Positions 27,570 through 38,372 of a DNA stretch of 64,000 nucleotides are shown here, one piece after another. A model generated the notes under the pieces. It was not told the DNA's origin and did no database searches. It was given only the letters and a program-made list of their open reading frames with translations. The position numbers and the translations under genes are program-made. How positions within the stretch are numbered: position 1 is the first letter of the stretch; each line of letters begins with the position of its first letter. The DNA is from Bacteroidia bacterium 43-41. Its GTDB lineage: Bacteria > Bacteroidota > Bacteroidia > Bacteroidales > Dysgonomonadaceae. The stretch covers positions 1 to 64,000 of the forward strand of contig MKTD01000032.1 of NCBI GenBank assembly GCA_001898165.1, written 5' to 3'.

Positions 27570-28520
27570 TTATACATTAACCCACCGGGTGATGGCCGTG
27601 AAAATGTTTTCCTTTTCTTTCGGCGGTTTTTCTTCAATCTGTTTTGGAGCAAAAACCTTCAATCCTTTGTGGAAGATTTTCACTTCAATATCTTTTCCTG
27701 TTTTAACCGATTCCCCATCCACATGTAATATTCCTGATTTTTTCCTTTTAATGGTGAGGTGGCTGGTAATCAACGAGATCATCTTACTGTTTTTATCAAT
27801 ATTCCTGGTAAAAAGTTGTAGTGTGGTTTGCGGAATTTCGTTGGGGTTAAGCGGTTTTAATATGGATACATTCATTTTTCCGTCTTCCATATCGGCTCCG
27901 GGTGCGATATAGACCTCGTTACCGTATTGTGACGCATTGGCACAGGTGAGAAGAAACGCACGCTCGTGAAGCGTACCTCCGTCGTACGTGATTTCGTATT
28001 CCTCCGGCCTGAATTCGATAACGCTTTCTACAATGTTACGCATATAGCCTAAGGGTCCGCGCTTTTTTTCCTCCGCAAACTTGTCGCTGATAAAAGCATC
28101 GAATCCGACGCCGCAGGTACAAAAGAAGATATGCTCATTGGCAGAGCCGTAATCAATGGTGCGGATATTGCCGCTGAGTATTGTCTGTATGGCTTTATCG
28201 GAATCCATGGAGATATGCAGGTCGCGCGCCAGACCGTTCCCCGATCCAAACGGGATGATTCCCAGGATTGTATCCGTGTTCACCAAGGCTTTTGCCACCT
28301 CGTTTACCGTACCGTCCCCTCCGGCAGTGAGCACGTAAGCGAATTTGTTTTTCACCGCCTCTTTGGCTATTTCAGTGGCGTGTCCCGGATAACCGGTAAT
28401 TCGGATAATGACATCGAATTTAGTTTGATCGAAAGCGGATGCCACTTCTTCGGGAATGTTTTTCTTCGATTCTGTTCCCGATACCGGATTGATTATGACA
28501 CAAACGCTGGCCTTTTCCAT
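27570..28520 (-). CDS. Diacylglycerol/lipid kinase family protein (YegS/BmrU type)
   Basis: 316 residues. DAGK catalytic domain: VCVIINPVSG at the N-terminus, the nucleotide motif TAGGDGTVNEVAKAL, FGSGNGLARDL, and the C-terminal beta-sandwich ending ILHVDGE. Phosphorylates a lipid with ATP at the membrane inner face; substrate (diacylglycerol, sphingoid base or other) cannot be told. Bacteroidota make sphingolipids, so a sphingosine-type substrate is possible. Divergent from the HAD gene. Confidence 0.9.
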   Translation of the reverse strand: MEKASVCVIINPVSGTESKKNIPEEVASAFDQTKFDVIIRITGYPGHATEIAKEAVKNKFAYVLTAGGDGTVNEVAKALVNTDTILGIIPFGSGNGLARDLHISMDSDKAIQTILSGNIRTIDYGSANEHIFFCTCGVGFDAFISDKFAEEKKRGPLGYMRNIVESVIEFRPEEYEITYDGGTLHERAFLLTCANASQYGNEVYIAPGADMEDGKMNVSILKPLNPNEIPQTTLQLFTRNIDKNSKMISLITSHLTIKRKKSGILHVDGESVKTGKDIEVKIFHKGLKVFAPKQIEEKPPKEKENIFTAITRWVNV

Positions 28521-28584
28521 AATCTTCTATTTTGTACAAAAATAAGATAAAAAACTGTTTCACCGCCATTTTCACCATCATTTA

Positions 28585-28616
28585 TTTGCCCTTTCGGGCA
28601 TTGTTGAGTACTTTTG
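28585..28616 (+). promoter_or_regulatory. Promoter of the HAD-symporter-engB genes
   Basis: TTTG (28585-28588), 20 nt, TACTTTTG (28609-28616), 47 nt before the ATG at 28664. The spacer contains a small GCCC-TTTC-GGGC inverted repeat. Confidence 0.7.
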
Positions 28617-28663
28617 CAGCCGGCTTGCAGGTATCGCGAAGCCGAACAATGAATATTTAACGC

Positions 28664-29296
28664 ATGACAAAACCCGACAGTTTGATTTTTGACATGGACG
28701 GAACCCTTTGGGACAACGTTGATTCTTATACAATTGCCTGGAATAAGGGATTGGAAATAAAAGGTTATCGTTCGCGGGTTACCCGTTACGAATTACTCGG
28801 TTTAATGGGTAAGGAGGCGCACGTGATGCTCAACACCATTCTTCCCAATGCTTCCGCGGCGGAGCAGGATGAGTTGTTTGATGAAGTTATCCGGCAATAC
28901 CAGTTACTGGTCCCCGGTATGAAACCGCATATTTACGAAGGCGTTTATGAAGGATTGGAAAAGTTATCGGAGGAATATCCGTTGTTCCTGCTCAGCAATT
29001 GCGAGGAAGGCGGACTGGTGAACTTCATGAAGCACACCGGAACTACGCACCTGTTTACCGATTACATGGAGCACGGACAAAACCTGAAACCCAAAGCGTT
29101 CAATATGAAACTGCTGAAAGAACGGAACAACCTGCAACATCCCGTTTATATAGGTGATACCGATTCGGACAGCAAGGCTTCGGCCGATGCAGGCATACCG
29201 TTCGTATTTATGAGTTACGGATTTGGGAAAACGGACAATTATGCGTTTAAATTCGACTCGTTTCCACAACTTGTCGATTACTTTTTAAATATCTAG
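28664..29296 (+). CDS. HAD-family phosphatase (phosphoglycolate phosphatase-like)
   Basis: 210 residues. HAD motif I DMDGTLWD (nucleophile Asp10, acid Asp12), motif II FLLSNCEEG, lysine of motif III in NLKPKAFNMKLL, motif IV GDTDSDSKASADAG. Alpha-helical C1 cap between motifs I and II. Hydrolyses a small phosphorylated metabolite in the cytoplasm; substrate not identifiable. Heads a plus-strand set with the symporter (35 nt on) and engB. Confidence 0.9.
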   Translation: MTKPDSLIFDMDGTLWDNVDSYTIAWNKGLEIKGYRSRVTRYELLGLMGKEAHVMLNTILPNASAAEQDELFDEVIRQYQLLVPGMKPHIYEGVYEGLEKLSEEYPLFLLSNCEEGGLVNFMKHTGTTHLFTDYMEHGQNLKPKAFNMKLLKERNNLQHPVYIGDTDSDSKASADAGIPFVFMSYGFGKTDNYAFKFDSFPQLVDYFLNI

Positions 29297-29331
29297 TTGT
29301 CCTTGTCCTTTGTTCTTTATCCTACAAAAAT

Positions 29332-30795
29332 ATGCAAAGCAGTTTTATTCTCATCGTCATTGCCGCCTATTTTCTGTTATTGATGTTCATCTCGTACCTT
29401 ACCAGCCGGAAAGGTTCGGACAACGATGCGTTTTTCCGTGCCAATAAATCGTCAAAATGGTACGTTGTTGCGTTCGCAATGATTGGAACGTCAATCTCGG
29501 GCGTAACGTTTGTCTCGGTTCCGGGGATGGTCCGCAACCTCGACATGACCTATATGCAGATGGTGTTGGGATTCTTTTTCGGATATATCGTCATTGCTTA
29601 CGTGCTTTTACCGCTTTATTACAAGCTGAACCTGACAACGATTTACGGTTATCTCGACCAGCGATACGGACAACGGTCGTACAAAACCGGAGCGTGGTTT
29701 TTCCTGCTCTCAAAGATTGTGGGCGCTGCCGCCCGGCTTTATCTGGTGGCGTTCATCCTTCAATCGTTGGTTTTCGATGCCTGGGGTGTTCCGTTTGTAG
29801 TGACGGTGATCGGGATTATTCTCATTATCTGGCTCTATAGCCACAAAAGTGGCATCAAAACAATTATATGGACGGATTGGGTCCAGACCTTACTTTTCCT
29901 CACGGCTTTGGTATTGATTACCTGGCAGGTGATGACGCGTCTCGATTTCAGCTGGGGGGATGCTTTCCGGGCGATAAGCGAGAGCCCGCATTCACGCATT
30001 TTTGTATTTGACGATTGGGCAAGCACGCAAAATTTCTTCAAGCAGTTTTTCAGCGGAATGTTCATTACTATTGTGATGACGGGGTTAGACCAGGACCAGA
30101 TGCAGAAGAACCTGACGATAAAGAACCTGAGGGATGCCCAGAAAAATATGGTCTCTTACGGCTTTGCCTTTGCTCCGATAAACTTTTTGTTCCTCTCCCT
30201 GGGCGTACTGCTCCTTATTTATGCGCAGCAAAACGGAATTGCGCTTCCCGAAGTGTCCGACAATATTCTCCCGATCATTGCCAGCCAGCATCTGGGACCG
30301 GTGGTGTTGGGTATTTTTGTCGTGGGAATTGTGGCGGCAGCTTTTTCGAGCGCCGATTCGGCGCTGACGGCGCTCACCACATCGTTTTGCGTGGATATCC
30401 TGGAAATGAAAAAAACCGGTGACCCCGCTACCGAACGCAAAAACGTGGGCACACGCCGCCGCGTGCACCTCGTTATCAGTGTTGTGTTTGTTGTTATCAT
30501 TTTGATTATAAAGGCTGTAGGCTCAGACAGCATTATCACTGCAATCTACAAGCTGGCCTCTTACACGTACGGCCCGCTGCTCGGATTGTACTTCTGCGGA
30601 TTGTACACCAAAATAAAACCCGTAGATAAATGGGTTCCCTATATTGCCATTGCCGCGCCAATGATCTGTTTCGTTTTCGAAATTGCCATGAAGCAGGTTT
30701 TCGGTTATCAGGTGGGTTACGAACTTCTGCTTATCAATGCTGCACTCACCGGAATCGGCCTTTGGATATTGTCGTTAAAAACCCGTAACCCGTAA
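29332..30795 (+). CDS. Sodium:solute symporter family protein
   Basis: 487 residues with about thirteen membrane segments, SSS (SLC5) family. Core marks: [14 protein letters not shown] in the first repeat (sodium-site region), [21 protein letters not shown], and [19 protein letters not shown] in the helix that contributes the second sodium ligand. Imports an organic solute with sodium; which one is not clear from sequence (sugar, pantothenate or sialic-acid-like groups exist). Between the HAD gene and engB, stop 5 nt before engB ATG. Confidence 0.92.
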   Translation: MQSSFILIVIAAYFLLLMFISYLTSRKGSDNDAFFRANKSSKWYVVAFAMIGTSISGVTFVSVPGMVRNLDMTYMQMVLGFFFGYIVIAYVLLPLYYKLNLTTIYGYLDQRYGQRSYKTGAWFFLLSKIVGAAARLYLVAFILQSLVFDAWGVPFVVTVIGIILIIWLYSHKSGIKTIIWTDWVQTLLFLTALVLITWQVMTRLDFSWGDAFRAISESPHSRIFVFDDWASTQNFFKQFFSGMFITIVMTGLDQDQMQKNLTIKNLRDAQKNMVSYGFAFAPINFLFLSLGVLLLIYAQQNGIALPEVSDNILPIIASQHLGPVVLGIFVVGIVAAAFSSADSALTALTTSFCVDILEMKKTGDPATERKNVGTRRRVHLVISVVFVVIILIIKAVGSDSIITAIYKLASYTYGPLLGLYFCGLYTKIKPVDKWVPYIAIAAPMICFVFEIAMKQVFGYQVGYELLLINAALTGIGLWILSLKTRNP

Positions 30796-30800
30796 CTCAT

Positions 30801-31397
30801 ATGCTTATCAAATCTGCCGAATTTATCATCAGTAATACCGATTACCGGAAATGCCCGCAGGACGGGAAACCCGAATACGCATTTATCGGACGCTCCAACG
30901 TCGGAAAATCGTCGCTCATCAATATGCTGACCAACCGGAAAGGATTGGCCATGACATCATCCACACCCGGAAAAACGATGCTTATCAACCATTTTCTAAT
31001 TAATGACGAGTGGTACCTCGTAGATTTACCCGGATACGGCTATGCCCGCCGGGGAAAGGAGAACCGGGAGCAATTGCAAAAAATAATCGAAGATTACGTG
31101 CTGGAGCGTGAAGCGTTGACATCACTCTTTGTATTGGTGGACAGCCGCCACGAACCTCAGAAAATCGACCTGGAATTTATGGAATGGCTGGGCGAAAATG
31201 GTGTTCCGTTCAGCATTGTTTTTACCAAAGGCGACAAGCAGGGTCCCGTGCGCCTGCAGCAAAACGTTGATGCTTATAAGCAAAAACTGCTGGAGACATG
31301 GGAAGAGCTGCCACCTGTTTTTGTTACTTCGTCCGAGAAAAAGTCGGGTAGGGAAGAGTTGCTCGATTATATTGAGGGAGTGAACGGGATGTTGTGA
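30801..31397 (+). CDS. engB: Ribosome biogenesis GTPase EngB (YsxC/YihA)
   Basis: 198 residues. G1 [15 protein letters not shown]2/G3 region [13 protein letters not shown] and [12 protein letters not shown]4 FTKGDK, G5 [12 protein letters not shown]. Needed for 50S subunit assembly. The last 31 bp overlap the 3' end of the convergent acylase gene, and no terminator lies between them, so opposing transcripts must run into each other. Confidence 0.96.
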   Translation: MLIKSAEFIISNTDYRKCPQDGKPEYAFIGRSNVGKSSLINMLTNRKGLAMTSSTPGKTMLINHFLINDEWYLVDLPGYGYARRGKENREQLQKIIEDYVLEREALTSLFVLVDSRHEPQKIDLEFMEWLGENGVPFSIVFTKGDKQGPVRLQQNVDAYKQKLLETWEELPPVFVTSSEKKSGREELLDYIEGVNGML

Positions 31398-33478
31398 AAT
31401 CCGCCCTTTGTAAGGATCTCCGTCCTTGTGGCATTGGCTTTCACTTGTTCCGGGGTGAACCAGGCATCGCGCAGTTCTTTCCTGGAAAATAATTCCAGCT
31501 GATCGCCGTTATGCGGGGAACCTTTTTGCGTGGCATTGCCATAGCTCAGCAACACTTTGGCTCTTACACTATCTCCAAATTCGATAATACCCACCCACGA
31601 ATCGCCACTGCCAACATACATTTGCTTGCCGTTTGGACTGTCGTAAGAATGGGCGACCCTGAATACGCCCAATTCACCGGTGGCGCCGTTGGCCGGAAGA
31701 TCTTTGCCGTTCTGCCTTAACCGGTAAAAATCGCCCCACGGTACATCGAGCCTCCTGAAGTTGGCTTTCATCTCGTCAACCGTTGCTTCCAAAAGCTGTA
31801 TGGCCCTCGCAGGGTCAGATATGCCGTCGGGAGTGGTGTCCGGATGTTCCGTATCCCATTTCACTACATAATTGGCCGGATTGCCTACATTGAATTTTAA
31901 AGCCCACAAATAAAACAACAATGTTCCTTTACTGTCCGCATTGGCTTCACGATCCCATTTCTCAAGGACCGCCCCGGCTTCTTTTGCTTTTTGTGAACCG
32001 GAATGAGCTATTGCCGCAAAAAGATCGTCCAATATACGGTCGGCGAATTCCATCCGGGTCGAGAGCTTATAACCGATCAGTTCGTCAAATGTCACGGAGC
32101 TGTCTTCGAGCATCATTCTCGCAGCACGTTGCGGACGGAACGACATTCCCGCCGGCGCCATATACGGCGGGTAATCCTTTGGATTTAAAGCAACGGGAAC
32201 GGTACAGGTCCACGGCGGATCGTTGGCGTTTTGTATCCAGCCCGTTTCGGGATTCTTGAGCTTAGGCAGGTCTTCGTACGGATGCATTTCCGTCCAGATA
32301 TTTTCAGACTTTCCACCAGGGACGATCGAACTCCAATATGCCCAGTCACCGGCCTTCCGTTTAGGTACGAGCCCGTTGAACAAATAGAAAATATTGCCTT
32401 CCTTATCGGCATAGATCACGTTCCAAAAACCGATCTGTGCCATTTTCAGCGCCGACTCGAACTCTTCGAAATTGTTGCTGTTGGCCATTTGCCACCATTG
32501 TAGCAACATGTTCGGCTTATCCAGGCCAACCATTCGCAACGCCAGTGCTTTATCGTTTTTTTTACCGATAACCGGTCCGTGAACAGTTTTCAGGACCGAA
32601 ACTTCTGACGGTGCCCATGTTCCGTCATCCTGCTTTACCCGGATGGTTTTTGTTGTGACGTCAAAATCGTTTCGCTTCCCATCCAGTAAATAACCGCCGT
32701 CCTTCAGTTCTATTTCGTAGATATCGGAATTATCGATGGTGTTGTTCGTATGTGTCCATCCGAGGTTCTTGTTAAAGCCGATGGATATGCCCGGCAATCC
32801 CACAAGCGTAGCGCCATACATATCCTTGCCGTTGAGCGTTAAATGGGATTCGAAAAATAAAAACTCGTTGAACCAGGGCAGATGCGGATTTTGTACAAGC
32901 ATCGCGTTTCCCGAAGCGGAACGGCTTGGCCCCACGGCATAGGCATTGGAACCCATTGAACCCCATTGTTGGGATAATCCCAGCTCGCCGCTGGCGATAA
33001 ATCGGGTGAAAACCACAAACATGCTGTGCATGTTCACATCTTTGGTGGTGATCGGCAAAACAATTTTGTTCTCTTTGTCGATGGCTTCGGGATGTGCTTT
33101 CGCATAAGCATTTAGCCCTTCAACAAATGATTTAATGATCGTTTTCACCCGGGGATCCTGCTGTGCCTCCCAAGCCTCCGCCAGTTCTTCAAAGCCGAGT
33201 GTGCAAATAAGGATATCGTTTTGCAGCTTGTCCTTGCTCCAGTATTCGGCGCCTTTCCCACGCGAACTTCCATAGAGTTTAAGGATAAGATTGGCGTGAT
33301 TGTGCATTTGCGCCCATCCCTGGGCGTAAAACAGATCATGGATATTGTCTGCCGATATGTGGGGGACTCCCCACTTGTCCCAGGCAATCTGAGCGGGTTT
33401 GTTGTTCTCCTGTGAGCACGAAGTGCTTATAAACGACAAGAAAATAGCTCCTAAAAGTAAAATGCGTATAGTTTTCAT
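31367..33478 (-). CDS. Penicillin acylase family (S45) lipoprotein
   Basis: 703 residues. Lipobox STSC (Cys21), so membrane-anchored. Ntn-hydrolase precursor: alpha-chain 22-176, then the new N-terminal nucleophile Ser177 after autocleavage in [16 protein letters not shown], with oxyanion and beta-chain motifs NPHLPW and [11 protein letters not shown]. Family members cleave acyl amides: penicillins, acyl-homoserine lactones, acylated peptides. Substrate unknown. Start codon overlaps the aroB stop by 4 nt (ATGA), so it is translated with aroB; last gene of a five-gene operon. Confidence 0.9.
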   Translation of the reverse strand: MKTIRILLLGAIFLSFISTSCSQENNKPAQIAWDKWGVPHISADNIHDLFYAQGWAQMHNHANLILKLYGSSRGKGAEYWSKDKLQNDILICTLGFEELAEAWEAQQDPRVKTIIKSFVEGLNAYAKAHPEAIDKENKIVLPITTKDVNMHSMFVVFTRFIASGELGLSQQWGSMGSNAYAVGPSRSASGNAMLVQNPHLPWFNEFLFFESHLTLNGKDMYGATLVGLPGISIGFNKNLGWTHTNNTIDNSDIYEIELKDGGYLLDGKRNDFDVTTKTIRVKQDDGTWAPSEVSVLKTVHGPVIGKKNDKALALRMVGLDKPNMLLQWWQMANSNNFEEFESALKMAQIGFWNVIYADKEGNIFYLFNGLVPKRKAGDWAYWSSIVPGGKSENIWTEMHPYEDLPKLKNPETGWIQNANDPPWTCTVPVALNPKDYPPYMAPAGMSFRPQRAARMMLEDSSVTFDELIGYKLSTRMEFADRILDDLFAAIAHSGSQKAKEAGAVLEKWDREANADSKGTLLFYLWALKFNVGNPANYVVKWDTEHPDTTPDGISDPARAIQLLEATVDEMKANFRRLDVPWGDFYRLRQNGKDLPANGATGELGVFRVAHSYDSPNGKQMYVGSGDSWVGIIEFGDSVRAKVLLSYGNATQKGSPHNGDQLELFSRKELRDAWFTPEQVKANATRTEILTKGGFHNIPFTPSI

Positions 33479-34533
33479 AACCCGACACTGTCCCGGTAAA
33501 AATCCAACGACTGAAAAATAAGTTCCTTATCGGCAGTTTGGTTGATTTGTATATTTCCGATATCAGACAGCAGTGTGAAATTGATAAATGAAGCGCTTGC
33601 GTTCTTTTTATCGTGTTTCATAATCTCATAGAGGTGTTCGTAATCGTCGCAACTTATGGCAAGAGCGCCGTAATTCCTGTGGATAAAACGGACCGTTTCT
33701 TGTAGTTTATCTTTCGGGAATCCGCATATGCGATGCGACAGGTACAACTCTGAAATCAATCCCCACGCCACGGCATAACCGTGCAGGACGGGCTTTCCCG
33801 TCTCCAGGGCAAAACTCTCGAAAGCGTGTCCGATGGTGTGCCCCAAGTTCAATGCCTTGCGGATATTGTGTTCAAACGGATCTTTTTCAACAATCTGTTC
33901 TTTTATGGAGACCGAACGGGAAATCGCTTCGGTGAGCCATCCGTAATCGATATTTCCGGCATCGAAAGCAAGCAGTTTTTCCCACTCTGCTTCGGTGTTG
34001 ATAAGGGCATGCTTAAGCATTTCGGAAAAGCCGGAGAGAATATCTTCACGGTCGAGCGTCGAGAAAAAATGGGAAGAGATGAACACGTATTCAGCCGGAT
34101 AAAATGCCCCTATCTCGTTCTTAAACCCTTCAAAATTAATTCCTGTTTTTCCGCCCACCGCTGCATCCACCGCTCCCAACAGTGTGGTAGGGATATTGAT
34201 GTATTTAATCCCGCGCTTAAACGTAGCTGCTGCAAAGCCGCCGATATCGGTGATCATTCCACCGCCGAGATTGATCAGCAATGAGTGTCGTGTGGCGCCG
34301 TTCCCGGTAAGGCGCTTCCAGATGTGCGACAGGTTTTCGAGCGTTTTATTCGTATCGTTTGCCGGAATCACCACCCGCCCCGCATCCTTTATCGCAGCAA
34401 TGGTTACAAGCATCGGCAGGCAAAGTTTAGCCGTATGTTCGTCCGTCAGCACAAAAAGCTTATCGTATTTTATTTCCGATAGGATCTTTTCGATATCGGC
34501 TATCAGGTCTCTACTTTTGATTATTCGTTGCAT
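33475..34533 (-). CDS. aroB: 3-dehydroquinate synthase
   Basis: 352 residues. NAD-dependent cyclisation of DAHP in the shikimate route. Motifs: LINLGGGMITDIGGFAAATFKRGI (NAD and metal region, split in real fold), PTTLLGAVDAAVGGKTG, FKNEIGAFY, and the zinc ligands in NLGHTIGHAFE and HGYAVAWG. Cytoplasmic enzyme embedded among genes for exported hydrolases; 21 nt after the GH3 gene and overlapping the acylase start. Confidence 0.96.
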   Translation of the reverse strand: MQRIIKSRDLIADIEKILSEIKYDKLFVLTDEHTAKLCLPMLVTIAAIKDAGRVVIPANDTNKTLENLSHIWKRLTGNGATRHSLLINLGGGMITDIGGFAAATFKRGIKYINIPTTLLGAVDAAVGGKTGINFEGFKNEIGAFYPAEYVFISSHFFSTLDREDILSGFSEMLKHALINTEAEWEKLLAFDAGNIDYGWLTEAISRSVSIKEQIVEKDPFEHNIRKALNLGHTIGHAFESFALETGKPVLHGYAVAWGLISELYLSHRICGFPKDKLQETVRFIHRNYGALAISCDDYEHLYEIMKHDKKNASASFINFTLLSDIGNIQINQTADKELIFQSLDFYRDSVGL

Positions 34534-34554
34534 AGTTAGCTTGATGTTTGGAGT

Positions 34555-37518
34555 TCAATTTGTTATACTCATCGCTTTGTACAGCTCATCCTGGATGCGC
34601 TCCCTGATGTTCAATGTAGATAATCGATTGGGGGAGCGCTCCGGAAATACCCTGTTCGACAAAAATATATAAATCATATTGTTATCGGGATCCACCCAGA
34701 AACTGGTTCCTGTAAAACCCGTATGTCCGTAAACTGAAATGGGTGTAAGCGGGCTTGTGGGGCTTGCATTGTTATTCCGCGGGTCGGGTTTGTCGAATCC
34801 CAGTCCGCGCCGGCTGTTGCTGCTCTTTGTTTTGGTGAACAGGTTCACGGTCTCCTCGCTTAAAAATCGTTCTCCGCCGTATTCTCCTCCGTTCAGCCAC
34901 ATCTGCATCAGTTTTGCCAAATCGTTGGCATTGGAGAACAACCCGGCGTTGCCCGAAATTCCCCCAAACAAGGCTGCTCCTTCATCGTGAACATATCCTC
35001 TCAGCTGTTGTTTTCGAAAAAAAGGATCGTTTTCGGTGGGCGCAATATTGTTGACCGGCATATAATCCAACGGACGGAATGTCATGGTTACCGCTCCCAG
35101 CTTTTTGTAGAAATTATCTTTTACATAGCTGTTCAGGTCGGTTTTGGAGATGTTCTCCACAACTTCTTTCAGCAACATAAAATTCAGGCAACTGTACCTG
35201 TAGGTCTTGGAACGAAGTTCGGTGGCGAGAATATCTTTCAGGAGCGCGTCGTGCATCTGCTTGCTGGCATACAGGTTTTCGGCTACGGGCAGATTAAACT
35301 TATCGGAAGCTTTATCGGAAATAAAAGCCGGGATAAATTTGTAATCGGTCCGTCCCCAAGCTCCGGCATAACGGGCATGATAAAGGGCTGATCTGCGTCC
35401 GAATAGCGGTCCGCTGAAGCTGTTTTGGTCAATGGCCGTTGTGTAATACGGGATGAAAGGGACAATGCCGGTTTCGTGAAAAAGCGCCTCGCTAATGGTT
35501 ATGTTCGTTTTGTCGGTTCCTCTGGTTTCGGGAATAAATTTACCGATGTTGTCCTGTAAGCGGATTTTTTTCTCATCGTACAACTTCATGATAGCCGGAA
35601 CAGTGGCCGTTGCCTTAGTCACCGATGCCAGGTCGTAAACGGTTTCGTCAGTGACTTCGGAGCCTGAGGCGTATTCAAGGTTGCCGAATCCTTTGTCGTA
35701 AATTACCGTCCCGTCTTTCACAACCATCACGTAACAGCCGGGATAAGCCCGTTGACGGATACCTTCGAGCGCGATTCTTTCCACCCCTTGGAGACTTTCG
35801 GACAAAATTCCGGCCTCTTCGGGAAGTGAGTAGGAGAGGCGTGTCTTTCGGGTATCAATTCCGCTGTTTGCTTCAAAATCCCCTGCCGAGACAGGCAGCC
35901 TTCCCGAAAAACCGATTCCTCCAAAAATTGCCTGCGCCGCGCTCATCTGGGCAAACTCGGTGTTATCGTACGCGACGACGATAGATTTTGCATTTGCCGT
36001 TGCAGGTTTTAAATTATCCAGGGTGTAAGGTGAATCGAACAACACCAAAACCGGATTCGATACATTTTTTATCAGCTGCTGAAGCATTTGCGAGTCGTTA
36101 ATACGGATGGAGTGAACGGAGATGATCACCATTTCAAAATCTTTAAGCTCATTGAAGATCAACGTCAGGTTATCGGCAGTAGCTGCTTGAAAAGTGGTTA
36201 CGCCGGCATATTTCTTCAGCCATTTTTGAAATGTGTTTTGCTCCGGAGCTCCGATTGCCACCGATGCAATCCGGTTTTTATCCAGCGCTGTTACCGGCAG
36301 GAGAGAATCGTTGTTTTTAACCAGCGTAACGGCTCTGTCGTATATTTTTCGTTGCATCCACTCGCTTTTCGGCGAGTTTATAGTGCGGCTTAACGTCCTT
36401 GTATTTATCGGCTTAAAGTTGTGAACATCGAGGATGTATTTGTAAGTCAGAATTTTTCTTACCTTCTCTTCGAGCATTGTTTGGGTAATAACTCCTTTTT
36501 CAACCGCCTGCTTCACTTGTTGAAATTGCTGTTCCTGGTTGCTCACCCCCAAAATCACATCGTTCCCGGCCAGCAGCGCTTTTACACTCATGTCGGGCTG
36601 GTTGGAGACGCCTTTCATGGCCATGCCGTCGGTAAAAGTAAGGCCGGTGAAACCCATTTGGTCTTTCAGCAGTTTTTGTCCCACGTTTTTAGATAACGAA
36701 GCCGGTAGTCCGTTTGTATCCAGCGCCGGGACGTTTAAATGCCCAAGCATCATGCCCGATAATCCGGCGTCGACATATTGCTGAAAAGGATGTAACTCTA
36801 CCGAGTTTAACCGGTTAATATCATGGCCGACTGTGGGTAATGTCAGATGCGAATCTTCCGATGTGTCTCCGTGTCCGGGAAAGTGTTTGGCAACCGCCAT
36901 CACACCGTTTTCTTCCATCCCCCCGGCAAAGGCGATGCCTTGCTTAGCCACATTGTCGGGAAGTTCGCCAAAGGAGCGCGTTCCTATGACCGGATTCAGG
37001 GGATTGCTGTGCACATCTATGGATGGGGCGAAGTTGATGTGGATACCCATTTCACGGCATTGCCGGGCGACCTCTCTTCCGTACGCCTTCACGGTCTCTT
37101 CATCGTGAATGGCGCCAACAATCAGGTTTCGTGGAAAACGTGGTGCGTCAGACAGGCGCATAGACAAGCCCCATTCGCCGTCCAACGCTACAAAAAGCGG
37201 CGTTTTGGCAATGCCCTGGATGTAATTGGTCATCTCGGCCTGTGCTGCCAGCGAGCCTTTCGAAAACAATACGCCTCCTACCTTCTGCTCGTTTATATAA
37301 CTTGCAATTCGTGTTTTCCAACTGCTGTTCGATGCCACAACAGGCATAAAAAGCTGGCCTACCTTTTCATCAAGGCTCAGGCTGTTATACACCGAATCGA
37401 CCCATTGATTCATTTTTACTTTATCGGCCTGCCGATAGAAATTGGTTTCGGTTTGAGCCGTGAGCGCTACGGTTAATACATAAAATGTAAAAAACAGGGT
37501 ATTTCTTTTTTTGAACAT
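34555..37518 (-). CDS. GH3 (NagZ-like) hydrolase fused to a serine beta-lactamase/DD-peptidase-type domain
   Basis: 987 residues from the ATG at 37518 (a TTG two codons upstream is in frame). Signal peptide ending LTAQ. GH3 catalytic domain 35-365 with KHFPGHGDTSEDSH at 211-224 and nucleophile Asp297 in FTDGMAMKGV, the NagZ pattern for beta-N-acetylhexosaminidase; GH3 C-terminal domain about 395-545; then a class-C-like serine hydrolase domain with SVTK (Ser632, Lys635), a YSC motif in place of YxN, and HTGFTG in place of KTG. Both halves suit peptidoglycan. Exported, in an operon with nucleotidase and acylase genes. Confidence 0.92.
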   Translation of the reverse strand: MFKKRNTLFFTFYVLTVALTAQTETNFYRQADKVKMNQWVDSVYNSLSLDEKVGQLFMPVVASNSSWKTRIASYINEQKVGGVLFSKGSLAAQAEMTNYIQGIAKTPLFVALDGEWGLSMRLSDAPRFPRNLIVGAIHDEETVKAYGREVARQCREMGIHINFAPSIDVHSNPLNPVIGTRSFGELPDNVAKQGIAFAGGMEENGVMAVAKHFPGHGDTSEDSHLTLPTVGHDINRLNSVELHPFQQYVDAGLSGMMLGHLNVPALDTNGLPASLSKNVGQKLLKDQMGFTGLTFTDGMAMKGVSNQPDMSVKALLAGNDVILGVSNQEQQFQQVKQAVEKGVITQTMLEEKVRKILTYKYILDVHNFKPINTRTLSRTINSPKSEWMQRKIYDRAVTLVKNNDSLLPVTALDKNRIASVAIGAPEQNTFQKWLKKYAGVTTFQAATADNLTLIFNELKDFEMVIISVHSIRINDSQMLQQLIKNVSNPVLVLFDSPYTLDNLKPATANAKSIVVAYDNTEFAQMSAAQAIFGGIGFSGRLPVSAGDFEANSGIDTRKTRLSYSLPEEAGILSESLQGVERIALEGIRQRAYPGCYVMVVKDGTVIYDKGFGNLEYASGSEVTDETVYDLASVTKATATVPAIMKLYDEKKIRLQDNIGKFIPETRGTDKTNITISEALFHETGIVPFIPYYTTAIDQNSFSGPLFGRRSALYHARYAGAWGRTDYKFIPAFISDKASDKFNLPVAENLYASKQMHDALLKDILATELRSKTYRYSCLNFMLLKEVVENISKTDLNSYVKDNFYKKLGAVTMTFRPLDYMPVNNIAPTENDPFFRKQQLRGYVHDEGAALFGGISGNAGLFSNANDLAKLMQMWLNGGEYGGERFLSEETVNLFTKTKSSNSRRGLGFDKPDPRNNNASPTSPLTPISVYGHTGFTGTSFWVDPDNNMIYIFLSNRVFPERSPNRLSTLNIRERIQDELYKAMSITN

Positions 37519-37525
37519 GATCAAC

Positions 37526-38359
37526 TTATTTCTTCACCTTTTCTACTTCCACATCAATTCTTCCGACATAGATTCCTCTTCCTGCCGTTTGAAAAATGAG
37601 AACGTCTTTGTTGTCGATATTCTTCAGGATATCGGGGGTTTTCATGTTTGTGTGGCTGTGTCCGCCGATGATAATATCAATATTTCTTGTTTGTTCCGCC
37701 AATTTTTTATCGGCCGTATAACCTAAATGTGACAGGCAGATAACCATATCGCATCTGTCTGCTGTTTTTAGTTTAAAAGCCAACTCATTAGCTGTTTTCT
37801 CCGGTTGGAGGAATTTCATCCCCTTGTAATTATCGGAAGCTATCAGTCCTTTAGGCTGAACGTCGATAGCGATCACACCAATTTTTACACCCTCCTTTTT
37901 AAGTATAAGGTACGGTTTGATCAAATTCTCCAGCCCTGTGCCTGAAAAATCGTAATTGCTGCTGATGATGGGAAATTCTGCTCTGCGCACAACCTGCTCC
38001 AACAAGTCTAATCCGTAATCGAATTCATGATTCCCGAGCGTAGCGGCATCGTAACGCATCAGGTTCATGGCTTCTGTTTCCACCTCGCCTTTGAAAAGGT
38101 TGAAGTAGGGTGTGCCCTGCAAAAAATCCCCCGCATCGAAAAGCAGTACATTCTTATTTTCTTGCCGTACCTGTTCGATGAATTTCATCCTGCGGACAAC
38201 TCCGCCTTTGTTCCCGGCAAAGCGGTCGGATTCGGGAATGGGTTCGATACGGCTGTGTGTATCGTTTGTATGGAGAATAACTATGTTCTTTTGTCCGAAA
38301 ACAAATGTTCCGCACATAAAAACAGTGATGAGTAGAAGAGAGAAATATTTTTTGTTCAT
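37526..38359 (-). CDS. 5'-nucleotidase-type metallophosphoesterase (catalytic half)
   Basis: 277 residues. Signal peptide ending VFG. Calcineurin-like dinuclear metal site: HTNDTHSRIEP, DAGDFLQGT, LGNHEFDYG, and the GGHSHTN motif. This is the N-terminal domain of UshA-type 5'-nucleotidases; the substrate-binding C-terminal domain is a separate gene immediately upstream (38373-39128, 13 nt apart). Probably dephosphorylates nucleotides in the periplasm. Ends 7 nt before the GH3 ATG. Confidence 0.92.
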   Translation of the reverse strand: MNKKYFSLLLITVFMCGTFVFGQKNIVILHTNDTHSRIEPIPESDRFAGNKGGVVRRMKFIEQVRQENKNVLLFDAGDFLQGTPYFNLFKGEVETEAMNLMRYDAATLGNHEFDYGLDLLEQVVRRAEFPIISSNYDFSGTGLENLIKPYLILKKEGVKIGVIAIDVQPKGLIASDNYKGMKFLQPEKTANELAFKLKTADRCDMVICLSHLGYTADKKLAEQTRNIDIIIGGHSHTNMKTPDILKNIDNKDVLIFQTAGRGIYVGRIDVEVEKVKK

Positions 38360-38372
38360 AATCTATTGGCGG

